From Tidjanibacter sp. (lineage in GTDB: Bacteria > Bacteroidota > Bacteroidia > Bacteroidales > Rikenellaceae): 64,000 nucleotides of DNA. A model generated the notes under the pieces. That model was not told the origin of the DNA and did no database searches. It worked only from the letters and a program-made list of their open reading frames with translations. The translations under genes were made by a program, and so were the position numbers. Below are positions 7,915 through 15,624 of the stretch, in pieces. The stretch's first letter is position 1; each line of letters starts with the position of its first letter. The DNA lies in NCBI GenBank assembly GCA_017466345.1, contig JAFTUI010000017.1, positions 1 through 64,000 of the forward strand, given 5' to 3'.

Positions 7915-8193
7915 ATGAACTATGAAGGATTGATAATAGGCGCTTGTACATTTTTGGTTATCGGCATTTTCCACCCGATAGTCATCAAAACCGAATACCA
8001 CTTTGGCGTGAAGGTGTGGTGGGTATTTCTGCTGCTCGGCTTGGTGGCGCTGGCCCTCTCGCTTGTCGTGCACAATACCATCCTTTCTACGCTGCTGGGT
8101 GTGCTTGCCTTTTCGTCCTTCTGGTCAATCAAAGAGCTCTTCGAGCAACGAGAGAGAGTCCGCAAGGGCTGGTTTCCAAAAAAAGAAGAGTAA
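7915..8193 (+). CDS. DUF4491 family membrane protein
   Basis: A 92-residue protein with three hydrophobic helices and the hallmarks of DUF4491: an opening MNYEGLIIGACTFLVIGIFHP, a central VKVWWVFLLLG and the ending FSSFWSIKELFEQRERV..GWFP. The family is confined mainly to Bacteroidales and has no known function. I use the ATG at 7915; the longer frame from 7876 would include the promoter. A strong terminator overlaps the stop codon. Confidence 0.85.
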   Translation: MNYEGLIIGACTFLVIGIFHPIVIKTEYHFGVKVWWVFLLLGLVALALSLVVHNTILSTLLGVLAFSSFWSIKELFEQRERVRKGWFPKKEE

Positions 8194-8220
8194 CGCTTCG
8201 GGCGTTACTCTTTCTTTTTT
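8188..8220 (+). terminator. Rho-independent terminator
   Basis: A 9-bp stem GAGTAACGC with its complement, loop TTCGG, followed by TTTCTTTTTT. It includes the stop codon of the DUF4491 gene. Confidence 0.9.
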
Positions 8221-8293
8221 CGGTGGCCGAACAAAAAGTGTATTTGGTTATTATGCTTGCCTTCAAAAAGCTCATCTGCGCTCAGAATGGTCG

Positions 8294-10729
8294 TTATTGC
8301 CCTTTCCCCATTCGGCTCTTTTCGTCTTGCGCACCACTCTCCACACTGCGGGCACGGAACATCTTGCCGCTCTGGAAGTTGTAGCGTATGCCGATGTTCA
8401 CGCTGCGGAGCCATAGGTTGGGAGAGTAGAGGCTCCTTGTGAAGCCCTCGCCCGAGGAATATACCTCTTGGTCGGAGGTGGGGAGTAGGTGGTTCAAGCC
8501 TATGTTTAACGTCAGTTTGTCGCCGAGGAGTTGCTTTTTCACTGCAAGGGATATGTTGCCCGACCCCTTCTGCGTAAGGTTGCCGATGTGTGCATCGGTC
8601 ATAAACTGCCCCGTAAGATCCACGCTCCACCCTTTGGGCAACGTGAAGGTGTTTGCCATATATCCCTGCGCTGTGAATGTTCGGTCGTTCTTCTGCTCCC
8701 TAATGATTCTTTGGTCTATCATCACACCCAAGAGGTTGGCGTTTATCGTCCACCAAGGGGTAACTTGTGCGGGTATGGAGAGCTGAGCGTAGTATTGGTA
8801 GACGTTGTTGAGGTTGACGTGCAGATATTTCAGCGTGCGCCCTGTGGGGTCGGCATCATCGACCATCGAGAGTTGCTGTATGGTGTTGTCCTGCAACGAT
8901 GCGCCTAAGGTCAGCGAATAGCGATAGAAGAAGATACCCGTCAGCGAAAGGTTATTGACATAGACGGGTTTGAGATCGGGATTACCCACCTGATAGGAGA
9001 ACTCCGAGAGCTGTGTCCTCACGGGATTCATAGTCCAGAACGAGGGGCGCGAAATAGCCCTCTTGTAGGCTGCCGAGAGTATTACCGTCTGCGTAGGGTT
9101 GAGGGGTAGCGAGGCGTTCAGGTGCGGGAAGAGGCTCACATAACGCTCCGAGAGCTGAGGTATAGCCGTCAACTCTGCACGCAGACCTGCCGAGAGCGAA
9201 GCCCCCGAAAGGAAACGTGTGGAGTAGATACCATAGAGCGCCCCAATGTGCTCGTTGAAGTCGGTCAGCTGGTTGTAGGAGGTCAAATCCTGCCACTCCT
9301 CGCCACGCTTGTAGGCGTAGTCGGTGGTGCTGTAATTGTCCGTAAGGGTGTATTTTGCACCATAGGAGATGGTCGTAAGGTCCGAAAGTTTCTTCTCCAC
9401 CGCCGCAGTTAGCGTGTAGTAGGAGTAGTTGGCCTGCGAGCGATTGCGATAGAGCGAGTCGGTGGGCGTACCTGCCACGCCACCTATGCTTACCACCGAG
9501 GTGTCTAAGTTGTTGTTTTCGCCCGTGGTGCGATTGTTTGCCCAGTCGGCGATGAGTTTGAAGGTGGAGCCTCGCTCATCGAGAGTGCGTATGTAGTTGG
9601 CTATGAGCGATTGGTTTACCGAGTTGTTCGACTGCTCGTAGCGGCTCTGGTGCGACTCGTGGTAGTCGCCAAGCGTGTAGTCCAGAGTGCTGAGATTGAC
9701 TGTGGGCTCTGTGGGCGAGAGCCATAGGTTGTACTCCACGCCAACACTACTCCTCTCGTCAATGTCGTAGATTGCGCCCACCATACCGCCACCCGAAGAA
9801 CCACCATTCTCCATAGCGGTAGTGGAGGTCATCGAGGCGCCATTGTCGTATTGGGTGCTCTCGCTCATTGAGTAGTCGCCAGAGTTGTAGGTGTAGTTAG
9901 ACATCGAAAGGTTACCATAGAGGTTCCATTTACCGTTCTTGTAATTGAGATTACCGTTGGGACCTATGGTGTAGTTGGGCGTTAGAGTAGAGAAATGACC
10001 TCCCATAGCCACCGAACCACTTATACCCTCGTCCCTCTGACGGCGAAGCGTGATTTTTATGATGCCGCTTGCGCTGTTGGCGTCATAGTCGGCACCACTC
10101 TCGGGTATGATTTCGATTTTTTGGAGGTTCTCGGCAGGGATGGCTTTTAGGTAGTTCATCAGTTGCTCGCCCGTCATACGCACCTCGCGCTCGTTGATGA
10201 GGATTTTTGCGCCCGACTTGCCGTTTATGCTTATGCCACCGCTGTTGTCGGCATAAACACTTGGCGCAAGGCGCAGCATTTCGTAACTGTCGCGCCCCTT
10301 GGCTATGGTGCTCTCCGAGAGGTTGTTCATCACAAAACGGTCTGCCTCGCGAGTTATCAGATTGCCTGTAATGGTCACTGCATCAATTGCTTCGGCACTT
10401 TGCGCGAGGGTGATGGCTCCGAGGTCGGTGGCGGCAGTGAGCGCAACCTCTATGGTACTGCTCTCGTAGCCCACGCACGATAGCGAGAGGGTGTAGTTAC
10501 CCTCTGCGGCTTCTATGGAGAAATTGCCCTGCTTGTCGGAGAATGTTATGTGATGGTTGGGTTTTTCGGGGCTGTACTCCTCGCCTTGGGGCGTGAGGAC
10601 AACCGATGTGTAGGCAACGGGTGTGCCTTCCGAGTCCACCGTACGACCTTTAAGTTGGAGGGTTTGGGTTTGTGCCACTGCCGCAATGGTCATAAGCAGT
10701 AGGGCAAGTAGTGTGGTAAGGCGTTTCAT
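8294..10729 (-). CDS. TonB-dependent-receptor-like outer membrane protein (OMP_b-brl_3)
   Basis: An 811-residue protein with a signal peptide (cleavage near AVAQ, residue ~20), a CarboxypepD_reg-like domain at ~24-110 (VDSEGTPVAYTSVVLTPQG, SLSCVGYESS), a plug-like region at ~115-230 (APSVYADNSGGISINGKSGAKILINE, IEIIPESGADYDANSASGIIKI) and a large C-terminal beta-barrel of the OMP_b-brl_3 type. These proteins look like TonB receptors but lack a canonical barrel family match; substrate unknown. No operon partner is evident; a promoter must lie in 10730-10780 or beyond, where a GTTAGAC-type heptad array sits. Confidence 0.85.
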   Translation of the reverse strand: MKRLTTLLALLLMTIAAVAQTQTLQLKGRTVDSEGTPVAYTSVVLTPQGEEYSPEKPNHHITFSDKQGNFSIEAAEGNYTLSLSCVGYESSTIEVALTAATDLGAITLAQSAEAIDAVTITGNLITREADRFVMNNLSESTIAKGRDSYEMLRLAPSVYADNSGGISINGKSGAKILINEREVRMTGEQLMNYLKAIPAENLQKIEIIPESGADYDANSASGIIKITLRRQRDEGISGSVAMGGHFSTLTPNYTIGPNGNLNYKNGKWNLYGNLSMSNYTYNSGDYSMSESTQYDNGASMTSTTAMENGGSSGGGMVGAIYDIDERSSVGVEYNLWLSPTEPTVNLSTLDYTLGDYHESHQSRYEQSNNSVNQSLIANYIRTLDERGSTFKLIADWANNRTTGENNNLDTSVVSIGGVAGTPTDSLYRNRSQANYSYYTLTAAVEKKLSDLTTISYGAKYTLTDNYSTTDYAYKRGEEWQDLTSYNQLTDFNEHIGALYGIYSTRFLSGASLSAGLRAELTAIPQLSERYVSLFPHLNASLPLNPTQTVILSAAYKRAISRPSFWTMNPVRTQLSEFSYQVGNPDLKPVYVNNLSLTGIFFYRYSLTLGASLQDNTIQQLSMVDDADPTGRTLKYLHVNLNNVYQYYAQLSIPAQVTPWWTINANLLGVMIDQRIIREQKNDRTFTAQGYMANTFTLPKGWSVDLTGQFMTDAHIGNLTQKGSGNISLAVKKQLLGDKLTLNIGLNHLLPTSDQEVYSSGEGFTRSLYSPNLWLRSVNIGIRYNFQSGKMFRARSVESGAQDEKSRMGKGQ

Positions 10730-10744
10730 AATCGTATATTTTCT

Positions 10745-10763
10745 GTCTAACGTCTAACGTCAA
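10745..10763. repeat. Period-7 array (GTTAGAC type)
   Basis: Two to three copies of TCTAACG, the reverse complement form of GTTAGAC heptads found at many other intergenic sites of this window. Confidence 0.6.
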
Positions 10764-10782
10764 TATCTTGACTTATTGTGTT

Positions 10783-11721
10783 TTACAGCGTGGAGTGGAA
10801 TATGCGGTCGTGCGAGCGGTCGTAGAGGTACAAGAGGGCGATAACGACCACCATAGCCATCATTCCTGCCACGCCCGTCATACCCGTAAGGAGTGCACTA
10901 CTACCCGGGTACATCAGCATAGCCATACCCGCCAGAGCATTGATGGTGCCGTGGATGAAGACCGCAGCCCACATTGAGCCGCTCTTCAAAACAAAGTAGA
11001 GCTCAATGATACCGCCCAAGATGCAGAAGAGCACCATCATCCCTACGCCAGCCACTCTCGCATCGGGGTAGTTGTGCCCCATAAGAATCATAGGTGCGTG
11101 CCAAATGCCCCACACGAAGCCGATGAGGAGTGCTGCCGAGAGGAACTTGCGCCCACCGAGAGCCTTTACCATATAACACCTCCAACCATACTCCTCGCCA
11201 AAGGCAAACAGGGCATTTATCGTTACACCCGCAAAGATGCCCGAGAGTACCGTAGAGAGCACCATAACCCACTCGGGCATAGCCTCCACTTGCGCAATCT
11301 GCTCGGCAGGTACATTGTCTATGCCCTGAGCGATGATGAGGTCGAGAGTGGTCTCCTTCATAGTCGAAAAGTCGGCAAAAAGTGCCGAGAAGAGCAGCGA
11401 GAGAGCCACCATCGCTACGGTTGTGAGTATTGCTACAAGCCAGCTCCAACGTGGACGGAACTTTAAGAGTGAGTTGTCGGTGGGAACAATCTGAATGCGC
11501 GTGGCGTGTCGCCTTACGATGCTCAACTCGCCACCCACAGCCTGCATAACGAGTGCTACAATGGCGGGTAGGAACATATAAGCCATTGCAAAGGTGCGGA
11601 ATTTCAGAGCCACTTCAACGCCCGACTCAGGACCTGTGTAGCCCGTTGCAAGGTGGAAAACGAGTGCTGCAATCCAACTCACACCACACAATACTGCCGA
11701 ATATATAATAGCCTTTTTCAT
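10783..11721 (-). CDS. CPBP family intramembrane metalloprotease
   Basis: A 312-residue polytopic membrane protein of the CAAX-protease/bacteriocin-processing (Abi) family. The three signature motifs are present: FGEEYGWRCYM (EExxxR) near residue 176, WHAPMILMGH near 205 and FIHGTINA near 260. The Glu and His residues bind the catalytic zinc in the family. Start chosen at the ATG at 11721, as an upstream in-frame codon at 11733 is TTG. It is followed in the same direction behind a ribbon-helix-helix gene and an SPFH gene, possibly one functional group. Substrates are unknown. Confidence 0.85.
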   Translation of the reverse strand: MKKAIIYSAVLCGVSWIAALVFHLATGYTGPESGVEVALKFRTFAMAYMFLPAIVALVMQAVGGELSIVRRHATRIQIVPTDNSLLKFRPRWSWLVAILTTVAMVALSLLFSALFADFSTMKETTLDLIIAQGIDNVPAEQIAQVEAMPEWVMVLSTVLSGIFAGVTINALFAFGEEYGWRCYMVKALGGRKFLSAALLIGFVWGIWHAPMILMGHNYPDARVAGVGMMVLFCILGGIIELYFVLKSGSMWAAVFIHGTINALAGMAMLMYPGSSALLTGMTGVAGMMAMVVVIALLYLYDRSHDRIFHSTL

Positions 11722-11723
11722 AA

Positions 11724-11757
11724 TGGTTTTCAATTTTCAATTTTCAATTTTAAATTC
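11724..11757. repeat. Period-7 array (TTTTCAA type)
   Basis: Four near-perfect AATTTTC heptads in the gap between the CPBP and ribbon-helix-helix genes. They occupy the untranslated leader of the CPBP gene if the three genes are cotranscribed. Confidence 0.7.
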
Positions 11758-11774
11758 GAAAGAAGTCTAACGAC

Positions 11775-11957
11775 CTATTCGTTAGACTTCTTCTTTGGCT
11801 TGCGCCCGCTCTTGCGGAGAGCCTCGGCGATAATCCACTGCAACTGACCGTTGATGCTGCGAAACTCATCGGCAGCCCACTTTTCGAGGGCGTCCATAGT
11901 CGCTGCATCTACTCTCAGCACGAAACTCTTGGTGTTATTTGAGGTGTCTTTCGCCAT
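11775..11957 (-). CDS. Arc-like ribbon-helix-helix DNA-binding protein
   Basis: A 60-residue protein with the ribbon-helix-helix pattern of Arc/MetJ regulators: a strand KSFVLRVDAATMDAL, helix LEKWAADEF and second helix RSINGQLQWIIAEALRK, then a basic tail. RSINGQL is the typical loop-helix of Arc-family proteins. Start at the ATG at 11957. It may regulate its own group (SPFH upstream, CPBP downstream). I recall SPFH and Arc-like genes being neighbours in other bacteria, but cannot verify this here. Confidence 0.8.
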   Translation of the reverse strand: MAKDTSNNTKSFVLRVDAATMDALEKWAADEFRSINGQLQWIIAEALRKSGRKPKKKSNE

Positions 11958-11974
11958 AATTCTTATCACTTTGT

Positions 11975-12060
11975 TGTCTAACGTCTAAGGTCTAACGTCA
12001 AAAGTTCCAAGTCTTTTTTCGGACACGCAGTGCCCGCTACATTAGACGTTAGACGTTGGT
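11975..12060. repeat. Paired GTTAGAC-type heptad arrays
   Basis: TCTAACG heptads at 11975-12000 and the opposite-strand form at about 12040-12060 (ATTAGACGTTAGACGTT) form an inverted pair in the gap between the SPFH and ribbon-helix-helix genes. Confidence 0.65.
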
Positions 12061-12092
12061 CGTTTGACTGCTAAAAGTCGTGAATTCGACTT

Positions 12093-13049
12093 TTAGTTGT
12101 AGAGCGAGCCTGTGTTCACTACGGGTTGTGCGCTCTCATCAGCACAAAGGACAACCAAGAGGTTGCTGACCATAGCCGCCTTGCGCTCCTCGTCAAGTTC
12201 CACAACACCCTCGGCTTTGAGTTTGTCGAGAGCCATATGTACCATCGAAACGGCACCCTCCACAATCTTCTCCCTTGCGCTGATGATGGCGTCTGCCTGT
12301 TGACGGCGCAACATAACGGCTGCAATCTCGGGAGCGTATGCGAGGTAGTTGATGCGAGCCTCCACAGCCTCAATACCTGCAATTGCCAAGCGCTCGTTGA
12401 GAGTTTTGCGCAAGAACTCATTTATCTCGTCTGCTCCACTGCGAAGAGTCAACTCACCTTCCTCGCCATTGTTGTTGTCGTAGGCATACATACCTGCTAC
12501 TTGACGAAGTGCTGCATCGGACTGTACCCTTACAAAGTTTTCAAAGGCAAGCATACGACCTGCGGCAGCACCCACACCCTCAACTTCGCCACCTTTGCCG
12601 ACCTTGACGGTCTGAGTCATCGTCTGTGAGTCAATCTCGAAGAGAGCCTTGTAGGTATCCTTCACCCTCCATACAACCACCAAACCAATCATTATGGGGT
12701 TGCCGGTCTTGTCATTCACCTTGATGGCATCGGCATTGAGGTTGCGAGCGCGGAACGACACGCTCTTGGCTGTGTAGAAGGGGTTGGTCCACCAGAAACC
12801 CTCCTCGGTAAAGGTGCCTTTGTACTTGCCAAAGAAGACCATCGCGCGAGCCTGATTGGGCTCCAAGGTGCGGAAACCTGCGCTGGCAATACTGGCTACC
12901 ACTATGCCAACAATACCCAATACGGGCACCTCATCGCCTACCAATGTCGCAAAATCCCAAATCGACAATCCAATAATTGCGAAAATGAGAAAGAGAGCAG
13001 CAAAACCGCTCATCCTAAAACCGCTAAATTTGTACTCTTTGTTTTCCAT
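12093..13049 (-). CDS. SPFH domain (band 7/stomatin-like) membrane protein
   Basis: A 318-residue protein with two N-terminal membrane helices (~13-52) then an SPFH domain: AGFRTLEPNQARAMVFFGKY, FWWTNPFYTAKSVSFRARN, AIKVNDKTGNPIMIGLVVVWRV, and ALRQVAG..NERLAIAGIEAVEARINYLAYAPEIAAVMLRRQQA leading into a helical coiled segment. SPFH proteins form large membrane-anchored cages that organise membrane proteases or microdomains. The neighbouring CPBP intramembrane protease is a plausible client, which is inference. Transcribed first in the group SPFH, ribbon-helix-helix, CPBP. Confidence 0.9.
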   Translation of the reverse strand: MENKEYKFSGFRMSGFAALFLIFAIIGLSIWDFATLVGDEVPVLGIVGIVVASIASAGFRTLEPNQARAMVFFGKYKGTFTEEGFWWTNPFYTAKSVSFRARNLNADAIKVNDKTGNPIMIGLVVVWRVKDTYKALFEIDSQTMTQTVKVGKGGEVEGVGAAAGRMLAFENFVRVQSDAALRQVAGMYAYDNNNGEEGELTLRSGADEINEFLRKTLNERLAIAGIEAVEARINYLAYAPEIAAVMLRRQQADAIISAREKIVEGAVSMVHMALDKLKAEGVVELDEERKAAMVSNLLVVLCADESAQPVVNTGSLYN

Positions 13050-13205
13050 AGTTGTTTTTATCGTTAGTTAGGGTTATTAAAGTTATCTGTTTTTTCCAAT
13101 TCAAAATGATATTAAAATGATATTACAAAAGTACGGCAATTTTTTGAATATGCAAGGGTTGAAGAAAAATTTTTGTAATTTTGTTTGCGAAAAGATGCAA
13201 AACCT

Positions 13206-14000
13206 ATGGAACAGGAGAAAAAACAGTGGGCACTATTGACGGGCGCGAGCCGAGGAATTGGCTTGGAGTTGGCGCGAGGACTTGCCGCAAGGGGATATTG
13301 CCTTGCGCTGGTGGCTCGTGGCGAGGAGGGACTGCTGACGGCACGAGAGAGGCTGCTGAGCGAGGGTGCCCCCGAGGTTGTGACCATTGCCCTTGACCTT
13401 GCCGAGAGTGGCGCACCCCAGAGGCTCTATGAGGAGTGCGTGGGGCGTGGCTTGGAGGTGGAGGTGCTTGTGAATAATGCGGGGGTGTTCGCCTACTGCG
13501 ATTTGTGCGATATGGAGCCCGAGAGGGTGGAGCAAGTGCTCGCCCTGCACGTTGAGGCTACAACGCATCTGTGCCGACTCTTCGCACGCGATATGCGCTC
13601 GCGCGGGCGCGGACATATCCTTAATATGTCCTCTTATGCTTCGTGGTTGCCACTTGGCGGACTGTCGCTCTACGCTCCCACGAAGGCTTATGTCAGGGAG
13701 TTTTCGTACGCACTAAGGGAGGAGATGCGAGGTTGTGGCGTGAGTGTTACGGTGGCGGTGCCTGCGGGCGTGGCTACCGACCTCTATGGACTCTCCGCAG
13801 ACTACCAACGCTTGGGTGTGCGCCTTGGTGTGCTCCTTACGCCCGAGAAGGTCGCTCGGAAGTGCCTTAGTGGTATGTTTGCGGATAGACGTAGGGTTGC
13901 TTTGGGTTGGGGTTATAGAGTGCTGATACCACTCTTGCGCCACCTGCCGAGGGGTGTAAAAAAGTTGATTAAGCAAAAAACGCTTGTATTTCAAAAATAA
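13206..14000 (+). CDS. Short-chain dehydrogenase/reductase (SDR)
   Basis: A 264-residue classical SDR: TGASRGIG at residues 12-19 for dinucleotide binding, NNAG near 90, Ser in the NMSSYAS strand and the catalytic pair YAPTK (Tyr156, Lys160). It resembles DltE/YqjQ-type short-chain dehydrogenases acting on unknown substrates. The ATG at 13206 sits at the usual distance before the first beta-strand, so I prefer it to the one at 13185. The gene is unusually G/C-rich at third positions. tRNA-Pro follows 24 nt after the stop. Confidence 0.88.
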   Translation: MEQEKKQWALLTGASRGIGLELARGLAARGYCLALVARGEEGLLTARERLLSEGAPEVVTIALDLAESGAPQRLYEECVGRGLEVEVLVNNAGVFAYCDLCDMEPERVEQVLALHVEATTHLCRLFARDMRSRGRGHILNMSSYASWLPLGGLSLYAPTKAYVREFSYALREEMRGCGVSVTVAVPAGVATDLYGLSADYQRLGVRLGVLLTPEKVARKCLSGMFADRRRVALGWGYRVLIPLLRHLPRGVKKLIKQKTLVFQK

Positions 14001-14023
14001 TTCATATATTTGCACCATCAACT

Positions 14024-14098
14024 CGGGGCGTAGCGCAGTCCGGTTAGCGCACCTGCTTTGGGAGCAGGGGGTCGAGTGTTCGAATCACTTCACCCCGA
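14024..14098 (+). tRNA. tRNA-Pro (anticodon UGG)
   Basis: Cloverleaf: acceptor CGGGGCG with CACCCCG, D-arm GCGC/GCGC, anticodon stem CCTGC/GCAGG with loop TTTGGGA (anticodon TGG), T-arm GAGTG/CACTT with TTCGAAT loop, discriminator A. CCA is not encoded. The acceptor stem has a C-A mismatch at pair 6-67 and the T-stem a G-T pair at 49-65, which is unusual for this isoacceptor. Its 3' end forms one arm of a large inverted repeat with 14231-14252. Confidence 0.92.
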
Positions 14099-14252
14099 CA
14101 GAGAATGAAAGGAAGACCACTCGCAAAATGCGAGTGGTCTTTTGCGTGAGAAAGGGGCTATGAATTATATTCATAAAGCCCCTTTACCACGCAAAAGAGT
14201 GCCTGCCTGTGGCAGGTCTTCCTTTCATTCGCTTCTGCGGGGCAAAGTGATC
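14083..14252. repeat. Nested palindromic structure anchored on the tRNA-Pro 3' end
   Basis: Outer arms 14083-14118 and 14215-14252 are imperfect inverted repeats; the inner 16 nt (GAATGAAAGGAAGACC, 14103-14118 against 14215-14230) pair perfectly, and the outer part pairs the tRNA 3' end with a diverged inverted copy. Inside lie GACCACTCGC hairpin (14115-14139), the pair TCTTTTGCGTG/CACGCAAAAGA enclosing an AAAGGGGCT palindrome (about 14151-14186), and a CCTGCC/GGCAGG hairpin (14202-14216). Could be a MITE-like element, a structured RNA or a processed tRNA trailer. Confidence 0.7.
14115..14143 (+). terminator. Terminator after tRNA-Pro
   Basis: Perfect 10-bp stem GACCACTCGC with its complement around AAAAT, followed by TTTT. 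It would end the tRNA-Pro transcript and is part of the larger nested structure. Confidence 0.75.
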
Positions 14253-14451
14253 ACGGCGCGAAGAGCCGCCTTGCGCGGCTCGTAACGCCGTAATCACAAA
14301 ACCTTACCCACAACATATTTTGGGAGATATGAGAGATATGGGAGAAATGGGAGATATGAGAAATCACCCAACGAAAAAAGGGGCAGGACCATCACGGTTG
14401 TACCCCTTTCAAAACTACTAACCCAAGGGTTGTATAACTTTAATGTATAAC
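14253..14451. other. Gene-free stretch with hairpins and a nonamer array
   Basis: Contains an imperfect inverted pair GTGATCACGGCG / CGCCGTAATCAC (about 14248-14296) enclosing a GAGCCGC/GCGGCTC hairpin, a GAGATATGG-type period-9 array (14331-14363), and one copy of a 58-nt repeat (14369-14426). No gene is visible. Confidence 0.6.
14369..14426. repeat. 58-nt direct repeat, copy 1 (CATCACG hairpin)
   Basis: Matches 15378-15435 at 57 of 58 positions. It contains an AAAGGGG/CCCCTTT hairpin with a central CATCACG loop, followed by ACTACTAACCCAA. Together with copy 2 it brackets the GIN-domain lipoprotein gene. Confidence 0.85.
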
Positions 14452-15096
14452 CTAATTAAACTCCACATCCGCGCCGCCTGATACATCCCAATGTACAATT
14501 TGGGGATTGCCTTTGATGTGTATATCCGCACCACCCGATGCTGTTAATGAGAGTGTACTGTTGGCTACAGCATCAATATCAGAGCCTCCAGATGCGTTGA
14601 TGGTGACATCCTCAGCCTCCAGTTCGCCGCACTTGACATCTGCACCTCCGGAGCCATCAATGCTTAGTTGCTGTGTGACACCCTTAATCTGACAGTCGCC
14701 ACCGCCTGATACTGAGATAGATAATACATCACTATTGCAGCTATTCCACAAGAAATCGCTTCCACCTTTCAACGCAACACGCTCATACGCAACTGAAGGT
14801 ACATATACCAAACAACGATTACAGCCAAATATAGATGTAGATACTCCAATATGTAGTGTGCCGTCATTAACCTCAACGCTCAACCTATTGAAATTATTAG
14901 CATTTGTCAAGGCATATACTTGGTCATGGGGCAGAGCATCGTCCACGATAACATCCACGCCATTTGATATCTCAAGGGCTGATATCTCCTCATAAAGAGT
15001 ATATGTTTTGTGATTCGTAAGCTCGGTGTCATCAACTTCACATCCCGTACACACCATAGCAACAACGCCAACTAATAGGGTAAAAATAGTTCTCAT
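14452..15096 (-). CDS. GIN-domain (DUF2807) lipoprotein
   Basis: A 214-residue lipoprotein: signal peptide MRTIFTLLVGVVAMVCTGC with Cys19 as the lipidated residue. The rest is a right-handed beta-helix-like GIN/DUF2807 domain with its repeated short strands rich in SGGxD: LKGGSDF, VSGGGDCQI, GSGGADVKC, ASGGSDIDA, ASGGADIHI, VSGGADVEFN. Family members are annotated as putative auto-transporter adhesin heads, but the role is not established. I use the ATG at 15096; the frame upstream begins with TTG. The gene is bracketed by two direct copies of a 58-nt repeat. Confidence 0.85.
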   Translation of the reverse strand: MRTIFTLLVGVVAMVCTGCEVDDTELTNHKTYTLYEEISALEISNGVDVIVDDALPHDQVYALTNANNFNRLSVEVNDGTLHIGVSTSIFGCNRCLVYVPSVAYERVALKGGSDFLWNSCNSDVLSISVSGGGDCQIKGVTQQLSIDGSGGADVKCGELEAEDVTINASGGSDIDAVANSTLSLTASGGADIHIKGNPQIVHWDVSGGADVEFN

Positions 15097-15624
15097 AGTC
15101 AACTGATAAGGTTTTGTTCAATATTACAAAGTTAAGCAAAAAATTTTGACATCAAAAACAAAGAATTAGGCGGGAGTCATCACGACTGCCGCCTATACCC
15201 TCAGAAATAAATTCTGAAAAAACTACTAACCCAAACTTAAATAGGAATATATGTTGTGGAGGCTCTATGGAGCCGACAACCGCTTTCGAGCCGCGAGGCG
15301 AGTAGTAAGTCCTCCTTCTCAAAGGAGGATTTAGGAGGATTGTAAAAGTTATTTATTGGTTTCTTCATTTGGCTACACAACGAAAAAAGGGGCAGGACCA
15401 TCACGGCTGTACCCCTTTCAAAACTACTAACCCAAACTTAAATAAATGAAGAAACCTTGTGTAGTCTTGCGACTACGCCATTAGAGGTTGCAAAGTGCGT
15501 GCCACAATTCGTGCAGGGGCGTGAAAAAGAGATTTTTTTGCGCCATACGGGATATTTGCACTCTTTTTGCGGTGAGGTTGGGGTGTGAAATCCTAATGTT
15601 AAACCAAAAAAAGAGTAACGAAGT
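15097..15624. other. 528-nt gene-free region made of repeats and hairpins
   Basis: From left to right: an AT-rich leader, a GGCGG/CCGCC hairpin with loop CATCACG (15172-15195), a TCAGAA/TTCTGA hairpin, ACTACTAACCCAAACTTAAAT also found in the 58-nt repeat, a CTCCTTCTCAAAGGAGGATTT palindromic repeat near 15310, inverted GGTTTCTTCATTT arms (about 15357-15370 and 15444-15456) enclosing repeat copy 2, and a GTAGTC/GACTAC hairpin. No credible coding sequence. Confidence 0.65.
15378..15435. repeat. 58-nt direct repeat, copy 2 (CATCACG hairpin)
   Basis: One mismatch to 14369-14426. Enclosed by inverted arms GGTTTCTTCATTT / AAATGAAGAAACC. Confidence 0.85.
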
